Assembly (NCBI GenBank): GCA_029202385.1
Contig: CP119314.1
Location: 2,792,501-2,856,500, forward strand
Reading direction: 5' to 3'
Length of the DNA: 64,000 nt
From: Candidatus Sphingomonas phytovorans
GTDB lineage: Bacteria > Pseudomonadota > Alphaproteobacteria > Sphingomonadales > Sphingomonadaceae
Position numbers and translations under genes: made by a program. The stretch's first letter is position 1. Every line of letters starts with the position of its first letter. Of the stretch, positions 8,148-16,498 are shown piece by piece. The notes under the pieces are model-generated. The model was not told the origin of the DNA and made no database searches. It saw only the letters and a list, made by a program, of their open reading frames with translations.

Positions 8148-10112
8148 ATGCCAGATGACCCGATGCAAGCATCAACGACTCCAGCCGCGCACCCGCTCGC
8201 CGAGCTTACCATTCGCGGCATCATCCTGGGCGGGCTCATCACCGTCCTGTTCACCGCCGCCAATGTCTATCTCGGCCTCAAGGTCGGGCTGACCTTCGCC
8301 ACCTCGATCCCCGCCGCCGTCATCTCCATGGCGATCCTGCGCTTCTTCAAGGATGCCAACATCCTTGAGAACAATATCGTCCAGACGATCGCGAGCGCCG
8401 CGGGCACGCTGGCCGCGATCATCTTCGTCCTGCCCGGCCTGATCCTGGTCGGCTGGTGGACCGGCTTCCCCTATTGGACGACGGTGGCGGTCTGCGCGGT
8501 GGGCGGCATATTGGGCGTGATGTTCTCGGTGCCGCTGCGCCGCGCGCTCGTGACGGGATCCGACCTGCCCTATCCCGAAGGCGTCGCCGCGGCCGAGGTG
8601 CTCAAGGTCGGCGCGGCCGCCGATGGCGACGAGGAGAATGCCAAGGGCTTGCGCGTCATCATCCTCAGTTCAGTGGCGTCGGCCGGGTTCGCCCTGCTTG
8701 CCGCGATGAAGCTCGTCGCAGGCGAAGCAGCAAAGAACTTCCGGATCGGCGGCAGCGCGACCGGAGTCTCGACCAGCTTTTCGATGGCGTTGATCGGCGT
8801 CGGCCATCTCGTCGGTCTCTCGGTCGGCGCGGCGATGCTTTTCGGGATGCTCATCTCCTGGGTCGGGCTGATGCCGTACCTCACCCACGGCATAACGGGA
8901 GAGGTCGATGCCGTCGTAGGCACCGCATTCCGTCTCAAGGCGCGCTTCATCGGCGCCGGCACGATCGGCGTCGCGGCGATCTGGACTCTGCTCAAGATTC
9001 TCGGCCCGATCATCGGCGGCATCCGCTCGGCCATGGCCGCATCGCGCGCGCGCCAGGATGGCTCTATCCTGGAACTGACCGAGCGCGACCTGCCGATCGG
9101 CATCGTCGGCCTGTCGATCCTCGCGACCCTGCCGCCCATGGCCTGGCTGCTGTGGAGCTTCTCCGCGGGCGGCCCGGTCCACGATCATGCCTTTGCGGTG
9201 ATCGCCGGCACTATCCTCTATATCCTGGTCATCGGCATCGTGATCGCCGCGGTGTGCGGCTATATGGCCGGGCTGATCGGCGCGTCGAACAGCCCCGTCT
9301 CGGGCGTCGGCATCCTTGCCGTGCTCGGCGCCTCGTTGCTGCTCGTCGCGATCTATGGCCACAGCACTGATCTCGCGCGCACCAACGCGCTGATCGCCTA
9401 TGCCCTGTTCACCACCGCGATCGTCTTCTCCGTCGCGACCATCTCCAACGACAATCTCCAGGACCTGAAGACCGGCCAGCTCGTCGGCGCGACGCCATGG
9501 AAACAGCAGTTCGCACTGGTGCTGGGCGTGATCTTCGGCTCGCTGGTCATTCCCTTGGTGCTCGACCTGCTCAACACCGCCTTCACTTTCCAGGGCGCGC
9601 CCAATGCCAAGGACACCGCCCTCGCGGCGCCCCAGGCCGCGCTGATCTCGTCGCTTGCCAAGGGCGTGCTGGGCGGCGACCTCGACTGGCGGCTGATCGG
9701 CGTCGGTGCCGGGATCGGCGTGCTGGTGATCGCCCTCGACGAGGCGCTCGGCCGCGCCGGCAAGATGCGCCTTCCGCCGCTGGGCATCGGCATGGGCATC
9801 TATCTTCCGATGGCGCTGACCCTGCTGATCCCGGTCGGCGCGGTCATTGGTCATTTCTACGACAAATGGGCAAGGCGCAGCGCCAACCCAGCCTTTGCCG
9901 AGCGCATGGGCGTGCTGGCGGCGACGGGCCTGATCGTCGGCGAGAGCCTGTTCGGCGTGGCGTTCGCGGGGATCGTCGGCGCGTCGGGCAAGGATGCGCC
10001 GCTCGCGCTGGTCGGTGCGGGCTTCGAAACGATCGCGACTGTCGCGGCACCCGTGGCGTTCGCCGGGCTGATCTGGCTACTCTACAGCCGGACCAGGTCG
10101 ATGGCGCGCTGA
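8148..10112 (+). CDS. OPT family oligopeptide/metal-chelate transporter
   Basis: A 654-residue inner-membrane protein with about 14-16 hydrophobic segments. The opening AELTIRGIILGGLITVLFTAANVYLGLKVGLTF and the segment GSDLPYPEGVAAAEVLKVG are hallmarks of bacterial OPT (oligopeptide transporter) proteins, which move peptides or peptide-like metal chelates. SNSPVSGVGILAV in the middle and PPLGIGMGIYLPM near residue 550 are further conserved pieces. The length is normal for the bacterial branch. ATG 8163 is an alternative start; neither has an obvious Shine-Dalgarno. A TTCG-loop terminator follows directly. The substrate is unknown. Confidence 0.9.
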   Translation: MPDDPMQASTTPAAHPLAELTIRGIILGGLITVLFTAANVYLGLKVGLTFATSIPAAVISMAILRFFKDANILENNIVQTIASAAGTLAAIIFVLPGLILVGWWTGFPYWTTVAVCAVGGILGVMFSVPLRRALVTGSDLPYPEGVAAAEVLKVGAAADGDEENAKGLRVIILSSVASAGFALLAAMKLVAGEAAKNFRIGGSATGVSTSFSMALIGVGHLVGLSVGAAMLFGMLISWVGLMPYLTHGITGEVDAVVGTAFRLKARFIGAGTIGVAAIWTLLKILGPIIGGIRSAMAASRARQDGSILELTERDLPIGIVGLSILATLPPMAWLLWSFSAGGPVHDHAFAVIAGTILYILVIGIVIAAVCGYMAGLIGASNSPVSGVGILAVLGASLLLVAIYGHSTDLARTNALIAYALFTTAIVFSVATISNDNLQDLKTGQLVGATPWKQQFALVLGVIFGSLVIPLVLDLLNTAFTFQGAPNAKDTALAAPQAALISSLAKGVLGGDLDWRLIGVGAGIGVLVIALDEALGRAGKMRLPPLGIGMGIYLPMALTLLIPVGAVIGHFYDKWARRSANPAFAERMGVLAATGLIVGESLFGVAFAGIVGASGKDAPLALVGAGFETIATVAAPVAFAGLIWLLYSRTRSMAR

Positions 10113-10120
10113 TCTCTACT

Positions 10121-10146
10121 CCCCTCCCCTTCGGGGGAGGGGTTTT
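10121..10146. terminator. Terminator between OPT gene and GH130 gene
   Basis: A 9-base stem CCCCTCCCC/GGGGAGGGG is closed by a TTCG tetraloop and followed by TTTT at 10143-10146. It sits 9 bases after the OPT stop and just past the stop of the convergent GH130 gene, so it can serve at least the OPT transcript. The same CCCCTCCC-type hairpin recurs elsewhere in the window. Confidence 0.8.
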
Positions 10147-10152
10147 CGCCTG

Positions 10153-11457
10153 CTACATCGCGGCGAGCAGCGCCTTGATCTCGATGAACGCGAACGCCAC
10201 CGAGCTGTCAGCCACGCCATAGGGCACGAACAGCTTGTCGCCGTGCCGGATCGCGCCGCAGCTATAGACCACATTGGGCACATAGCCCTCGCGATCCTCA
10301 TGCGCCGCCGCCAGGATTGGTTCCCGCGTGCGGCCAAGCACTTTCGACGGATCGTCCTTGTCGAGCAGGACTGCGCCGATCGAATATTTCCGCATCGCGC
10401 CGACGCCGTGAGTCAGCATCAGCCACCCTTCGTCCAGCTCGATCGGCGGACCGCAATTGCCGATCTGCACCAGTTCCCACGGATAGTGCGGCGTCAACAG
10501 CTTCTCACCCTCTTCCCAATGGGTGAGGGTATCGGACTTGAGCAGGAACAGGTTCTCGCCGTCCTGCCGTCCCATCATCATATATTGCCCGCCGATCTTG
10601 CGGGGGAACAGGGCCATGCCCTTGTTGCGCGAGGCGGGGCCAGTCATCGGCACCAGATCGAACGCGCGGAAATCGCGGGTCCGCAGCAGCTCTGACTGGA
10701 TCGCCGAGCCATTATAGGCGGTATAGGTGCCGAGCCATTCAGCCGAGCCGTCGTCATGCGTGAACTTGACGAGGCGAAGGTCCTCGAGCCCCTTTGACTG
10801 CGCGGCGGTGATCGGGAAGATCACGGTGCCCGACAGAGTCGAATCCCGGTGGCGATAGACGGTGATCTCGCCCTCGGGCAGTTCCTTCTCATCCTGCCCG
10901 ACCGCATCGGTCGCGGTGGCGAAGGGAGGCTCAGGCGCCAGTTTCAGCTCGTTCCGGCTGGTGATGATTCCCTCGCGGAACGCCACCGAGGAGATATGCC
11001 CCTCGCCCACCGCGCGCAGCGACATCAGGATACGCAGCGATCCTTCGGGCATGCCGGTCTGGTCGAAATGCGGCACCGCGCTTGGGTTCATCAGCGCGGC
11101 GGCGGCATAGCTGTATTCGTGGCAGAAATAGGCGCCGATCAACTGGCGCTTCTCGTCGCCGATCTCGCTGCCGTCGAGCCCGAGCATCTCCTCGATCTCG
11201 TCATAGCGGGTCATGAACACGCGCCGCGTCTGCCAGTGGCGCGCCTCGAAATCCTTGAGCACCAGCTCGAGCTCGGCCCGCGTCGCCGCGGTATCGAGCT
11301 CCATGACTTCCTTCACCAGCCGCTCGGTACGGCTGCCGCCATTGCCGGCCCATGCCAGATGGAAGGGGCGCACCACCACACGAGAGGGATCGGCATGCAG
11401 CCGAAGCGCGTGGTGGAACAGTTCGATCACGTGAGGGCCTCGCACCAATGACGTCAT
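10153..11457 (-). CDS. GH130 family glycosidase/phosphorylase (mannoside-type)
   Basis: A 434-residue five-bladed beta-propeller enzyme of the GH130 type, whose known members phosphorolyse or hydrolyse beta-mannosides. The typical GH130 segments are GLEDLRLVKF (223-229, equivalent to the usual EDPR motif), the Asn/Gly-rich NKGMALFPRKIGG, and IGNCGPPIELDEGWLMLTHG, which corresponds to the family's GPPP...GWL..HG block. The first 100 residues form an extension that precedes the propeller. No signal peptide, so it is cytoplasmic. It lies 19 bases downstream of a two-domain GT4 gene on the same strand, so synthesis and breakdown of one oligosaccharide is likely (inference). The exact linkage specificity is not determinable. 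Confidence 0.85.
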   Translation of the reverse strand: MTSLVRGPHVIELFHHALRLHADPSRVVVRPFHLAWAGNGGSRTERLVKEVMELDTAATRAELELVLKDFEARHWQTRRVFMTRYDEIEEMLGLDGSEIGDEKRQLIGAYFCHEYSYAAAALMNPSAVPHFDQTGMPEGSLRILMSLRAVGEGHISSVAFREGIITSRNELKLAPEPPFATATDAVGQDEKELPEGEITVYRHRDSTLSGTVIFPITAAQSKGLEDLRLVKFTHDDGSAEWLGTYTAYNGSAIQSELLRTRDFRAFDLVPMTGPASRNKGMALFPRKIGGQYMMMGRQDGENLFLLKSDTLTHWEEGEKLLTPHYPWELVQIGNCGPPIELDEGWLMLTHGVGAMRKYSIGAVLLDKDDPSKVLGRTREPILAAAHEDREGYVPNVVYSCGAIRHGDKLFVPYGVADSSVAFAFIEIKALLAAM

Positions 11458-11476
11458 GGCGACGTCCCGAGCGAGG

Positions 11477-13747
11477 CTACGCGACGGCGCGATCCGGTCC
11501 TGCCATGCTTTCGGCCCGCTTTGAAAGCCCCGAAATGGCGCAAGACGCCAATTGAAGCGCCAGAATCGACTCGGCGCCCTGATTGCGGTTCAGGCCGGTC
11601 GGCATCAGCCCGTCGAAACAGCCGCCATCCTGCGCGGTGGCAAGCGGCAGATCGAGATCGTTCTGGCCGAGATACCAGCGATAGGCCCGCTGCGCTTCCT
11701 CGACCCAGCGCGCATCGCCGGTCGCCCTGAACGCGGCGGAGCAGGCGTCAATCGTCGCCTGTGCCTCAAGCGGCTGCTGGTCGAACGGCAACGGCTCTTC
11801 ATAAGCGCGGCCGAAGCTCTCCGTACCGATCGCGCGGAACCGGCCTTCCGGCGAGGTCTGCTGCGCCACGATCCAGCCGAGCGTCGACAGGCCGCATTTC
11901 AGCAGGTCGTCACGACCCAACATCATGCCTGCGCGAATCAGCGCCTCGGGCAACCGCGCATTGTCATAGGCGAGCACGATCTCGAACCATTCCCATTCGG
12001 GCCGCCGCGCTTCCTCGACCAGCGCGAGCAGGTCGTTGGAGAAACGTTCGAGGATGTTGCGCGCCAGTTCATGCCCCGGATGCGCACCGAGCATCGCCGC
12101 CGCGCCTAGCATGGCGAACGCTTGCGCGCGCGGGCTGCCCAGGTCGAAGGCAAGCGACGCCGTCTCGTCGAACAGGCGCACCGCCCAGTCGCGATGCTTG
12201 GCGAGGGTGGAGCGGCGCGCCGTGACGCCAAGCGCCCAGATCGTGCGGCCGTTCGAATCCTCGGAACCATATTCCTCGCACCAGGTGCGATCGAAGTTCA
12301 TGAAGTTGCGGAAACGGCGCTTGTCCGGGTTCCACGCATATTGGACGAACGACGCATAGACCGTCATCCACTTGTCGCGCACGCCCTCGTCCAGCGTGTC
12401 GATCGCGGTCATCAGCATCAGCGCGCGGACATTGTCGTCGATGCAATAGCCATGGCGGCGATCCGGCACCGAATAGATTGAATGCTGGAGCATGCCGGTC
12501 GAATCGCTCATCCGCTCGACCGCGGCGATATCGGGCTGAAGCGGCGTCAAGCGTACCTTCGTCGCGATCCGGCGCGGCTTGGTCGCCACCATCTCGACGA
12601 TCTCGCGCATCGCCAGTTCGGCAAGGCGCGGCCAGATCATCGTCCGGCCGCGCGCATAAGCGCGCTCGGACAATTTGATCCGGTTGCGGTCGCTGCCCAA
12701 CAGGGCATTGATCTCGCGCGCGAACGCGGCGCTGTCGCCGAAATCGACCAGCACGCCGTGCCCGTCCGCCAGTATTTCGGTCGCATGGACATAGGGCGTG
12801 GAAACGACCGCCTTGCCGACGCCGACCGCATAGGACAGCGTGCCGGAGGTGATCTGCGCCGGGTTGTTGTACGGCGTCACATAGATGTCCGCCGCCTGCA
12901 GATAGTCGATCAGCTCGTTATGCTCGAGGAACGCGTCGATAAACTCGACATGCGCCGCGACACCGTGATGCTCCGCCAATGCCTTCAGCCGGTCGCGATA
13001 CGCTTCGCCCTCGTGCGCGACGAGGTTCGGGTGAGTCGCTCCGAGTACTGCATACAGCACGTCGGGGTGCTCTGCCGCGATCGCCGGCAACGCATCGATC
13101 ATCGTCTCGATGCCCTTGTTGGGCGCGAGCAGGCCGAAGGTCAGCAGCGTCTTGCGGCCCTGCCAGCCGAACTGCGCCTTCAGCGTTTCGGGATCGACAA
13201 GCGCCCGATCCGGCACGCCGTGCGGGATCATCACGATCGACTTCGGGCTCGCGCCATACACCCGGTCGAGAATTTCCAGGCCGCGCTCCGCCATCACCAC
13301 CACTTTGGCCGCGCGACGAAGCAGGCCTTCCATCACTCGGCGCTCGTCCGCGCTCGGCTTTTCGAGGATGGTGTGGAGCGTGACGATGACCGGGATCGAC
13401 ACCCGGTCGAGCAGGGCGAGAATATGTTCGCCCGCCGGCCCGCCGTAAATGCCATATTCGTGCTGGAGCCAGAGCGCCTGCGCCCCGCTGCGTTCGATCG
13501 CGCGCGCGGCATCGATATAGGCGAGGCGGTCCTGTTCCGGGATGCTCGCGGTCACTTCGGGCGGGTAATCGTAACGGCCGGGGTGATCGTCCATCGCATA
13601 GACGTCGATCTTCAGATCAGGGAATCGGCCCTTCAACGCGGTGAACGTGTCGGTAGTATATGTTGCAAGGCCGCATTTCCGGGGCAGGAAATTACCGATC
13701 AATGCCAGGTGATCGATCGGGGTCACTGCCTTTTCCGAAAGAACCAT
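11477..13747 (-). CDS. GT4 glycosyltransferase fused to a C-terminal helical (alpha/alpha)6-like domain
   Basis: A 756-residue protein. Residues about 1-375 are a GT-B fold, family 4 glycosyltransferase: LALIGNFLPRKCGLATYT at the N-terminus, LLTFGLLAPNKGIETMIDALP, YVTPYNNPAQITSGTLSYAVGVGKAVVSTPY (nucleotide-sugar site) and HATEILADGHGVLVDFGD. Residues about 380-756 have no transferase motifs. They look like a helical toroid (DDNVRALMLM, AYDNARLPEALIRAGMM, NQGAESILALQLA), as in glycoside-hydrolase-like domains. Start 13747 is preceded by AAGAGG, and an upstream ATG at 13846 is less likely. It forms an operon with the GH130 gene. The donor may be GDP-mannose (inference from GH130). Confidence 0.85.
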   Translation of the reverse strand: MVLSEKAVTPIDHLALIGNFLPRKCGLATYTTDTFTALKGRFPDLKIDVYAMDDHPGRYDYPPEVTASIPEQDRLAYIDAARAIERSGAQALWLQHEYGIYGGPAGEHILALLDRVSIPVIVTLHTILEKPSADERRVMEGLLRRAAKVVVMAERGLEILDRVYGASPKSIVMIPHGVPDRALVDPETLKAQFGWQGRKTLLTFGLLAPNKGIETMIDALPAIAAEHPDVLYAVLGATHPNLVAHEGEAYRDRLKALAEHHGVAAHVEFIDAFLEHNELIDYLQAADIYVTPYNNPAQITSGTLSYAVGVGKAVVSTPYVHATEILADGHGVLVDFGDSAAFAREINALLGSDRNRIKLSERAYARGRTMIWPRLAELAMREIVEMVATKPRRIATKVRLTPLQPDIAAVERMSDSTGMLQHSIYSVPDRRHGYCIDDNVRALMLMTAIDTLDEGVRDKWMTVYASFVQYAWNPDKRRFRNFMNFDRTWCEEYGSEDSNGRTIWALGVTARRSTLAKHRDWAVRLFDETASLAFDLGSPRAQAFAMLGAAAMLGAHPGHELARNILERFSNDLLALVEEARRPEWEWFEIVLAYDNARLPEALIRAGMMLGRDDLLKCGLSTLGWIVAQQTSPEGRFRAIGTESFGRAYEEPLPFDQQPLEAQATIDACSAAFRATGDARWVEEAQRAYRWYLGQNDLDLPLATAQDGGCFDGLMPTGLNRNQGAESILALQLASCAISGLSKRAESMAGPDRAVA

Positions 13748-13891
13748 CGATTGAAACCTCTTGTGAACCGAGGCTGGGAGCCCCGAATTTGCCTCCCACG
13801 AACGGCCAAGTTTCAATATGGTTGCAGTAATGCTGCGGCGCAACAAGAGATTCGCGCTGATCTAGGTCAAGATTAAGCCGAAATGAACGGC

Positions 13892-14338
13892 TCACCCCCT
13901 GCCACGATAGCCTGGAACGTCCTGCGAGGGCAGCCAGAGACCCTCCGGCGGCGGGCCGGACTGCCAGAAGACATCGATCGGGATACCGCCGCGCGGATAC
14001 CAATAGCCGCCGATTCGCAGCCACACCGGGTTCATCTCGGCGGTCAGCCGTTCCCCGATCCCGACGGTGCAGTCCTCGTGGAATGCCTGGTGGTTCCGGA
14101 AGCTGCCGAGGAACAGTTTCAGCGACTTGGATTCCACGATCGTCCCGCCCGGTGCATAGTCGATCACCAGATGCGCGAAATCGGGCTGCGCCGTCACGGG
14201 ACAGAGCGAGGTGAATTCGGGCGCGGTGAAACGCACCAGATAGGGTCTGCCGGGGCGCGGATTGGGCACATAGTCAAGCACCGCCTCTTCGGGAGAAGAG
14301 GGCAATGCGCTGGCCTGGCCGAGATGTTTGATCGTCAT
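13892..14338 (-). CDS. queF: NADPH-dependent 7-cyano-7-deazaguanine (preQ0) reductase
   Basis: A 148-residue unimodular (type I) QueF, which reduces preQ0 to preQ1 in queuosine tRNA modification. The nucleophile is Cys46 in [15 protein letters not shown] and the conserved acid is Asp53. The diagnostic QueF motif follows as [22 protein letters not shown]. Length and motif order match bacterial type I enzymes of about 150 residues. It stands alone, divergent from sseA. I see no preQ1 riboswitch-like leader in the 130-base gap. Other que genes are not in the window. Confidence 0.93.
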   Translation of the reverse strand: MTIKHLGQASALPSSPEEAVLDYVPNPRPGRPYLVRFTAPEFTSLCPVTAQPDFAHLVIDYAPGGTIVESKSLKLFLGSFRNHQAFHEDCTVGIGERLTAEMNPVWLRIGGYWYPRGGIPIDVFWQSGPPPEGLWLPSQDVPGYRGRG

Positions 14339-14468
14339 GGCGCGTATTTAGGATGCGATGCGGCAAATTGAAACGCGGCACCATGTCGCGCATCAATCGT
14401 TCCGCGATCGTCTCGACGCCGCCATCGCCGGTGGCTAGGGAAAAGAGCGACAAACAAGGAGCATGCAC

Positions 14469-15308
14469 ATGGACTCGCTGGTAACGACCGAATGGCTCGC
14501 AGGGGAGCTTGGCGCGAACGATCTGCGCATCGTCGATGCGACCTATGTGCTGGCCGGCGACAAGCGCGATCCGGCCGCTGAATATGAGGCGGCGCACATC
14601 CCGGGCGCGGTGTTCATGGACCTGGCCGAACTGGCCGACACCAATACCACCCTGCCGTCGATGCTGCCCTCGCCCGAGAAATTCGCGAGCCGCATGCAAT
14701 CGCTTGGCCTTGGCGACGGCAGCCGCATCGTGCTCTACGACAACTCGCCCTATCATACCGCGGCGCGCGCCTGGTGGATGCTGCGCACCTTCGGCGCGCA
14801 TGACGTCGCCATCCTCGACGGCGGCTTCGCCAAATGGCAGGCCGAAGGTCGCGAGACGAAGAGCGGCAAGGAAACGCTGCGCCACCGCCACTTCACCGTG
14901 TGGGCCGACGACAAGGGCGTGCGCACGCTCGACCAGATGAAGTCGAACATCGACAGCGGCGCGGAGCAGGTGCTCGACGCCCGTTCCGCCGCGCGCTTCA
15001 CCGGCGAGGAGCCCGATCCCCGTCCTGCGACCCATGCCGGCCACATCCCCGGGTCGAAGAACCTGCCCCAGGGCAGACTGTTCAACGCCGACGGCACCTG
15101 GAAGCAAGGCGAAGCGCTGAAGGCCGAGTTCGAGGCAGCGGGCGTCGATCTCGCCAAGCCGCTCGTCACCACCTGCGGATCGGGCATCACCGCTGCGGTA
15201 TTGTCGTTCGGCGCGCATCTCCTCGGCAACGAGGCGGCGTTGTATGACGGAAGCTGGTCGGAATGGGGTGCCGATCGCTCGACGCCAAAGGCGACGGGGG
15301 CCGCGTGA
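14469..15308 (+). CDS. sseA: 3-mercaptopyruvate sulfurtransferase
   Basis: A 279-residue tandem rhodanese protein. The N-terminal inactive rhodanese domain (AAHIPGAVFMDL, about residues 35-50) is followed by the catalytic domain with GHIPGSKNLPQG and the active-site loop TCGSGITA. Cys236 carries the persulfide, and the CG(S/T)G(V/I)TA loop marks mercaptopyruvate rather than thiosulfate sulfurtransferases. ATG 14469 is chosen over 14463 because AGGAG lies 7 bases before it but only 1 base before the other. The last 4 bases (GTGA) overlap the metC start. Together they handle cysteine-derived sulfur in the cytoplasm. Confidence 0.92.
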   Translation: MDSLVTTEWLAGELGANDLRIVDATYVLAGDKRDPAAEYEAAHIPGAVFMDLAELADTNTTLPSMLPSPEKFASRMQSLGLGDGSRIVLYDNSPYHTAARAWWMLRTFGAHDVAILDGGFAKWQAEGRETKSGKETLRHRHFTVWADDKGVRTLDQMKSNIDSGAEQVLDARSAARFTGEEPDPRPATHAGHIPGSKNLPQGRLFNADGTWKQGEALKAEFEAAGVDLAKPLVTTCGSGITAAVLSFGAHLLGNEAALYDGSWSEWGADRSTPKATGAA

Positions 15309-16498
15309 GCGACAAGGAGCCCAAGGGCGACGCTACCCGCGTCGTCTCCGCGGGCCGACGGGCCGAATGGACTCAGGGGATCGTCAACCCGCCGGTGTGG
15401 CGGGCCTCGACGATCCTCTACGATTCGGTCGCCGAACTGCGCGCGGCCGGTGGGCGCGACACGCATCACCGGCTGTTCTACGGCCGGCGCGGCACGCCGA
15501 CTCAATGGTCGCTGGCCGACGCGCTGACCGAGCTCGAGCCGGGGGCGGAGGCAACGTTCCTCTACCCTTCCGGCGTCGCGGCGATCGCGGCGGCTCTGCT
15601 GTCGGTGCTGTCGCCGGGCGACGAACTGCTGCTGCCCGACACCGCCTATGATCCCACCCGCTCGATGGGGACCGGGCTGCTCAAGCGGATGGGCATCGCC
15701 ACGCGCTTCTACGATCCGCTGATCGGCGCCGGCATCGCCGACCTGATCGGCGATGCCACGCGCGCCATCTTCATGGAAAGTCCGGGCAGCCTGACCTTCG
15801 AGGTGCAGGATGTCCCGGCAATCGTCGCCGCCGCCAAGGCGCGCGGGATCGTCACCCTGCTCGACAATACCTGGGCAACGCCCCTGTTCTTCCCCGCGAT
15901 CGAGCGCGGTGTCGACCTGACCATCCTTGCCTGCACCAAATATATCGTCGGCCATTCGGACGTGATGCTCGGATCGGTCACCGCCGCACCGGGTCATTTC
16001 GCCCGGCTGCGCGACACGAGCTTCCAGCTCGGCCAGTTCGCCAGCCCTGACGATTGCTGGCTCGGCTCGCGCGGCCTGCGAACGCTGGCGATCCGCCTCG
16101 CCCAGCACCAGTCGAGCGCGCTGACGATCGCCAGGTGGCTGAAGGACCAGCCCGAGGTTTCGGCCGTGTTCCACCCCGCCTTGCCGGACTGCCCCGGCCA
16201 CGAGACTTTCCTGCGTGATTTCAAGGGATCGTCCGGCTTGTTCTCTTTCACCCTGAAGGACGCGACCGAAGAAGCGCGCGCTGCGCTGATCGACGGACTC
16301 GAACATTTCGGCATCGGCTATAGCTGGGGCGGCTTCGAGAGCCTGGCGCTGCCGGTCGATCCCGCGCGCTATCGCACCGCCACGAAACGGCATGACGACG
16401 GGCTGCTGGTGCGATTGCAGATCGGCATCGAGGACCCGGACGATTTGATCCGCGATCTCGCAGCGGGACTCGAACGCTTCAGGGCAACGCTCGCGTGA
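15305..16498 (+). CDS. metC: Cystathionine beta-lyase (PLP-dependent)
   Basis: A 397-residue Cys/Met-metabolism PLP enzyme that splits cystathionine to homocysteine, pyruvate and ammonia. Motifs: FYGRRGTPT (residues about 60), YPSGVAAIAAALLSVL, the aspartate in TLLDNTWATPLFF, and the PLP lysine Lys212 in LACTKYIVGHSDVMLG. The C-terminal YSWGGFESL (Trp-Gly-Gly) separates beta-lyases from gamma-synthases. The start is GTG at 15305, translationally coupled by a GTGA overlap to sseA. An ATG at 15263 would overlap sseA by 46 bases and is unlikely. The end overlaps the mechanosensitive channel gene the same way. Confidence 0.92.
   Translation: MSDKEPKGDATRVVSAGRRAEWTQGIVNPPVWRASTILYDSVAELRAAGGRDTHHRLFYGRRGTPTQWSLADALTELEPGAEATFLYPSGVAAIAAALLSVLSPGDELLLPDTAYDPTRSMGTGLLKRMGIATRFYDPLIGAGIADLIGDATRAIFMESPGSLTFEVQDVPAIVAAAKARGIVTLLDNTWATPLFFPAIERGVDLTILACTKYIVGHSDVMLGSVTAAPGHFARLRDTSFQLGQFASPDDCWLGSRGLRTLAIRLAQHQSSALTIARWLKDQPEVSAVFHPALPDCPGHETFLRDFKGSSGLFSFTLKDATEEARAALIDGLEHFGIGYSWGGFESLALPVDPARYRTATKRHDDGLLVRLQIGIEDPDDLIRDLAAGLERFRATLA

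Noticed and set aside
12240..12260. tRNA T-loop-like sequence TTCGAATCC
   Set aside because: It lies within the GT4 coding region and no acceptor stem or cloverleaf can be formed; no tRNA genes were found in the window.
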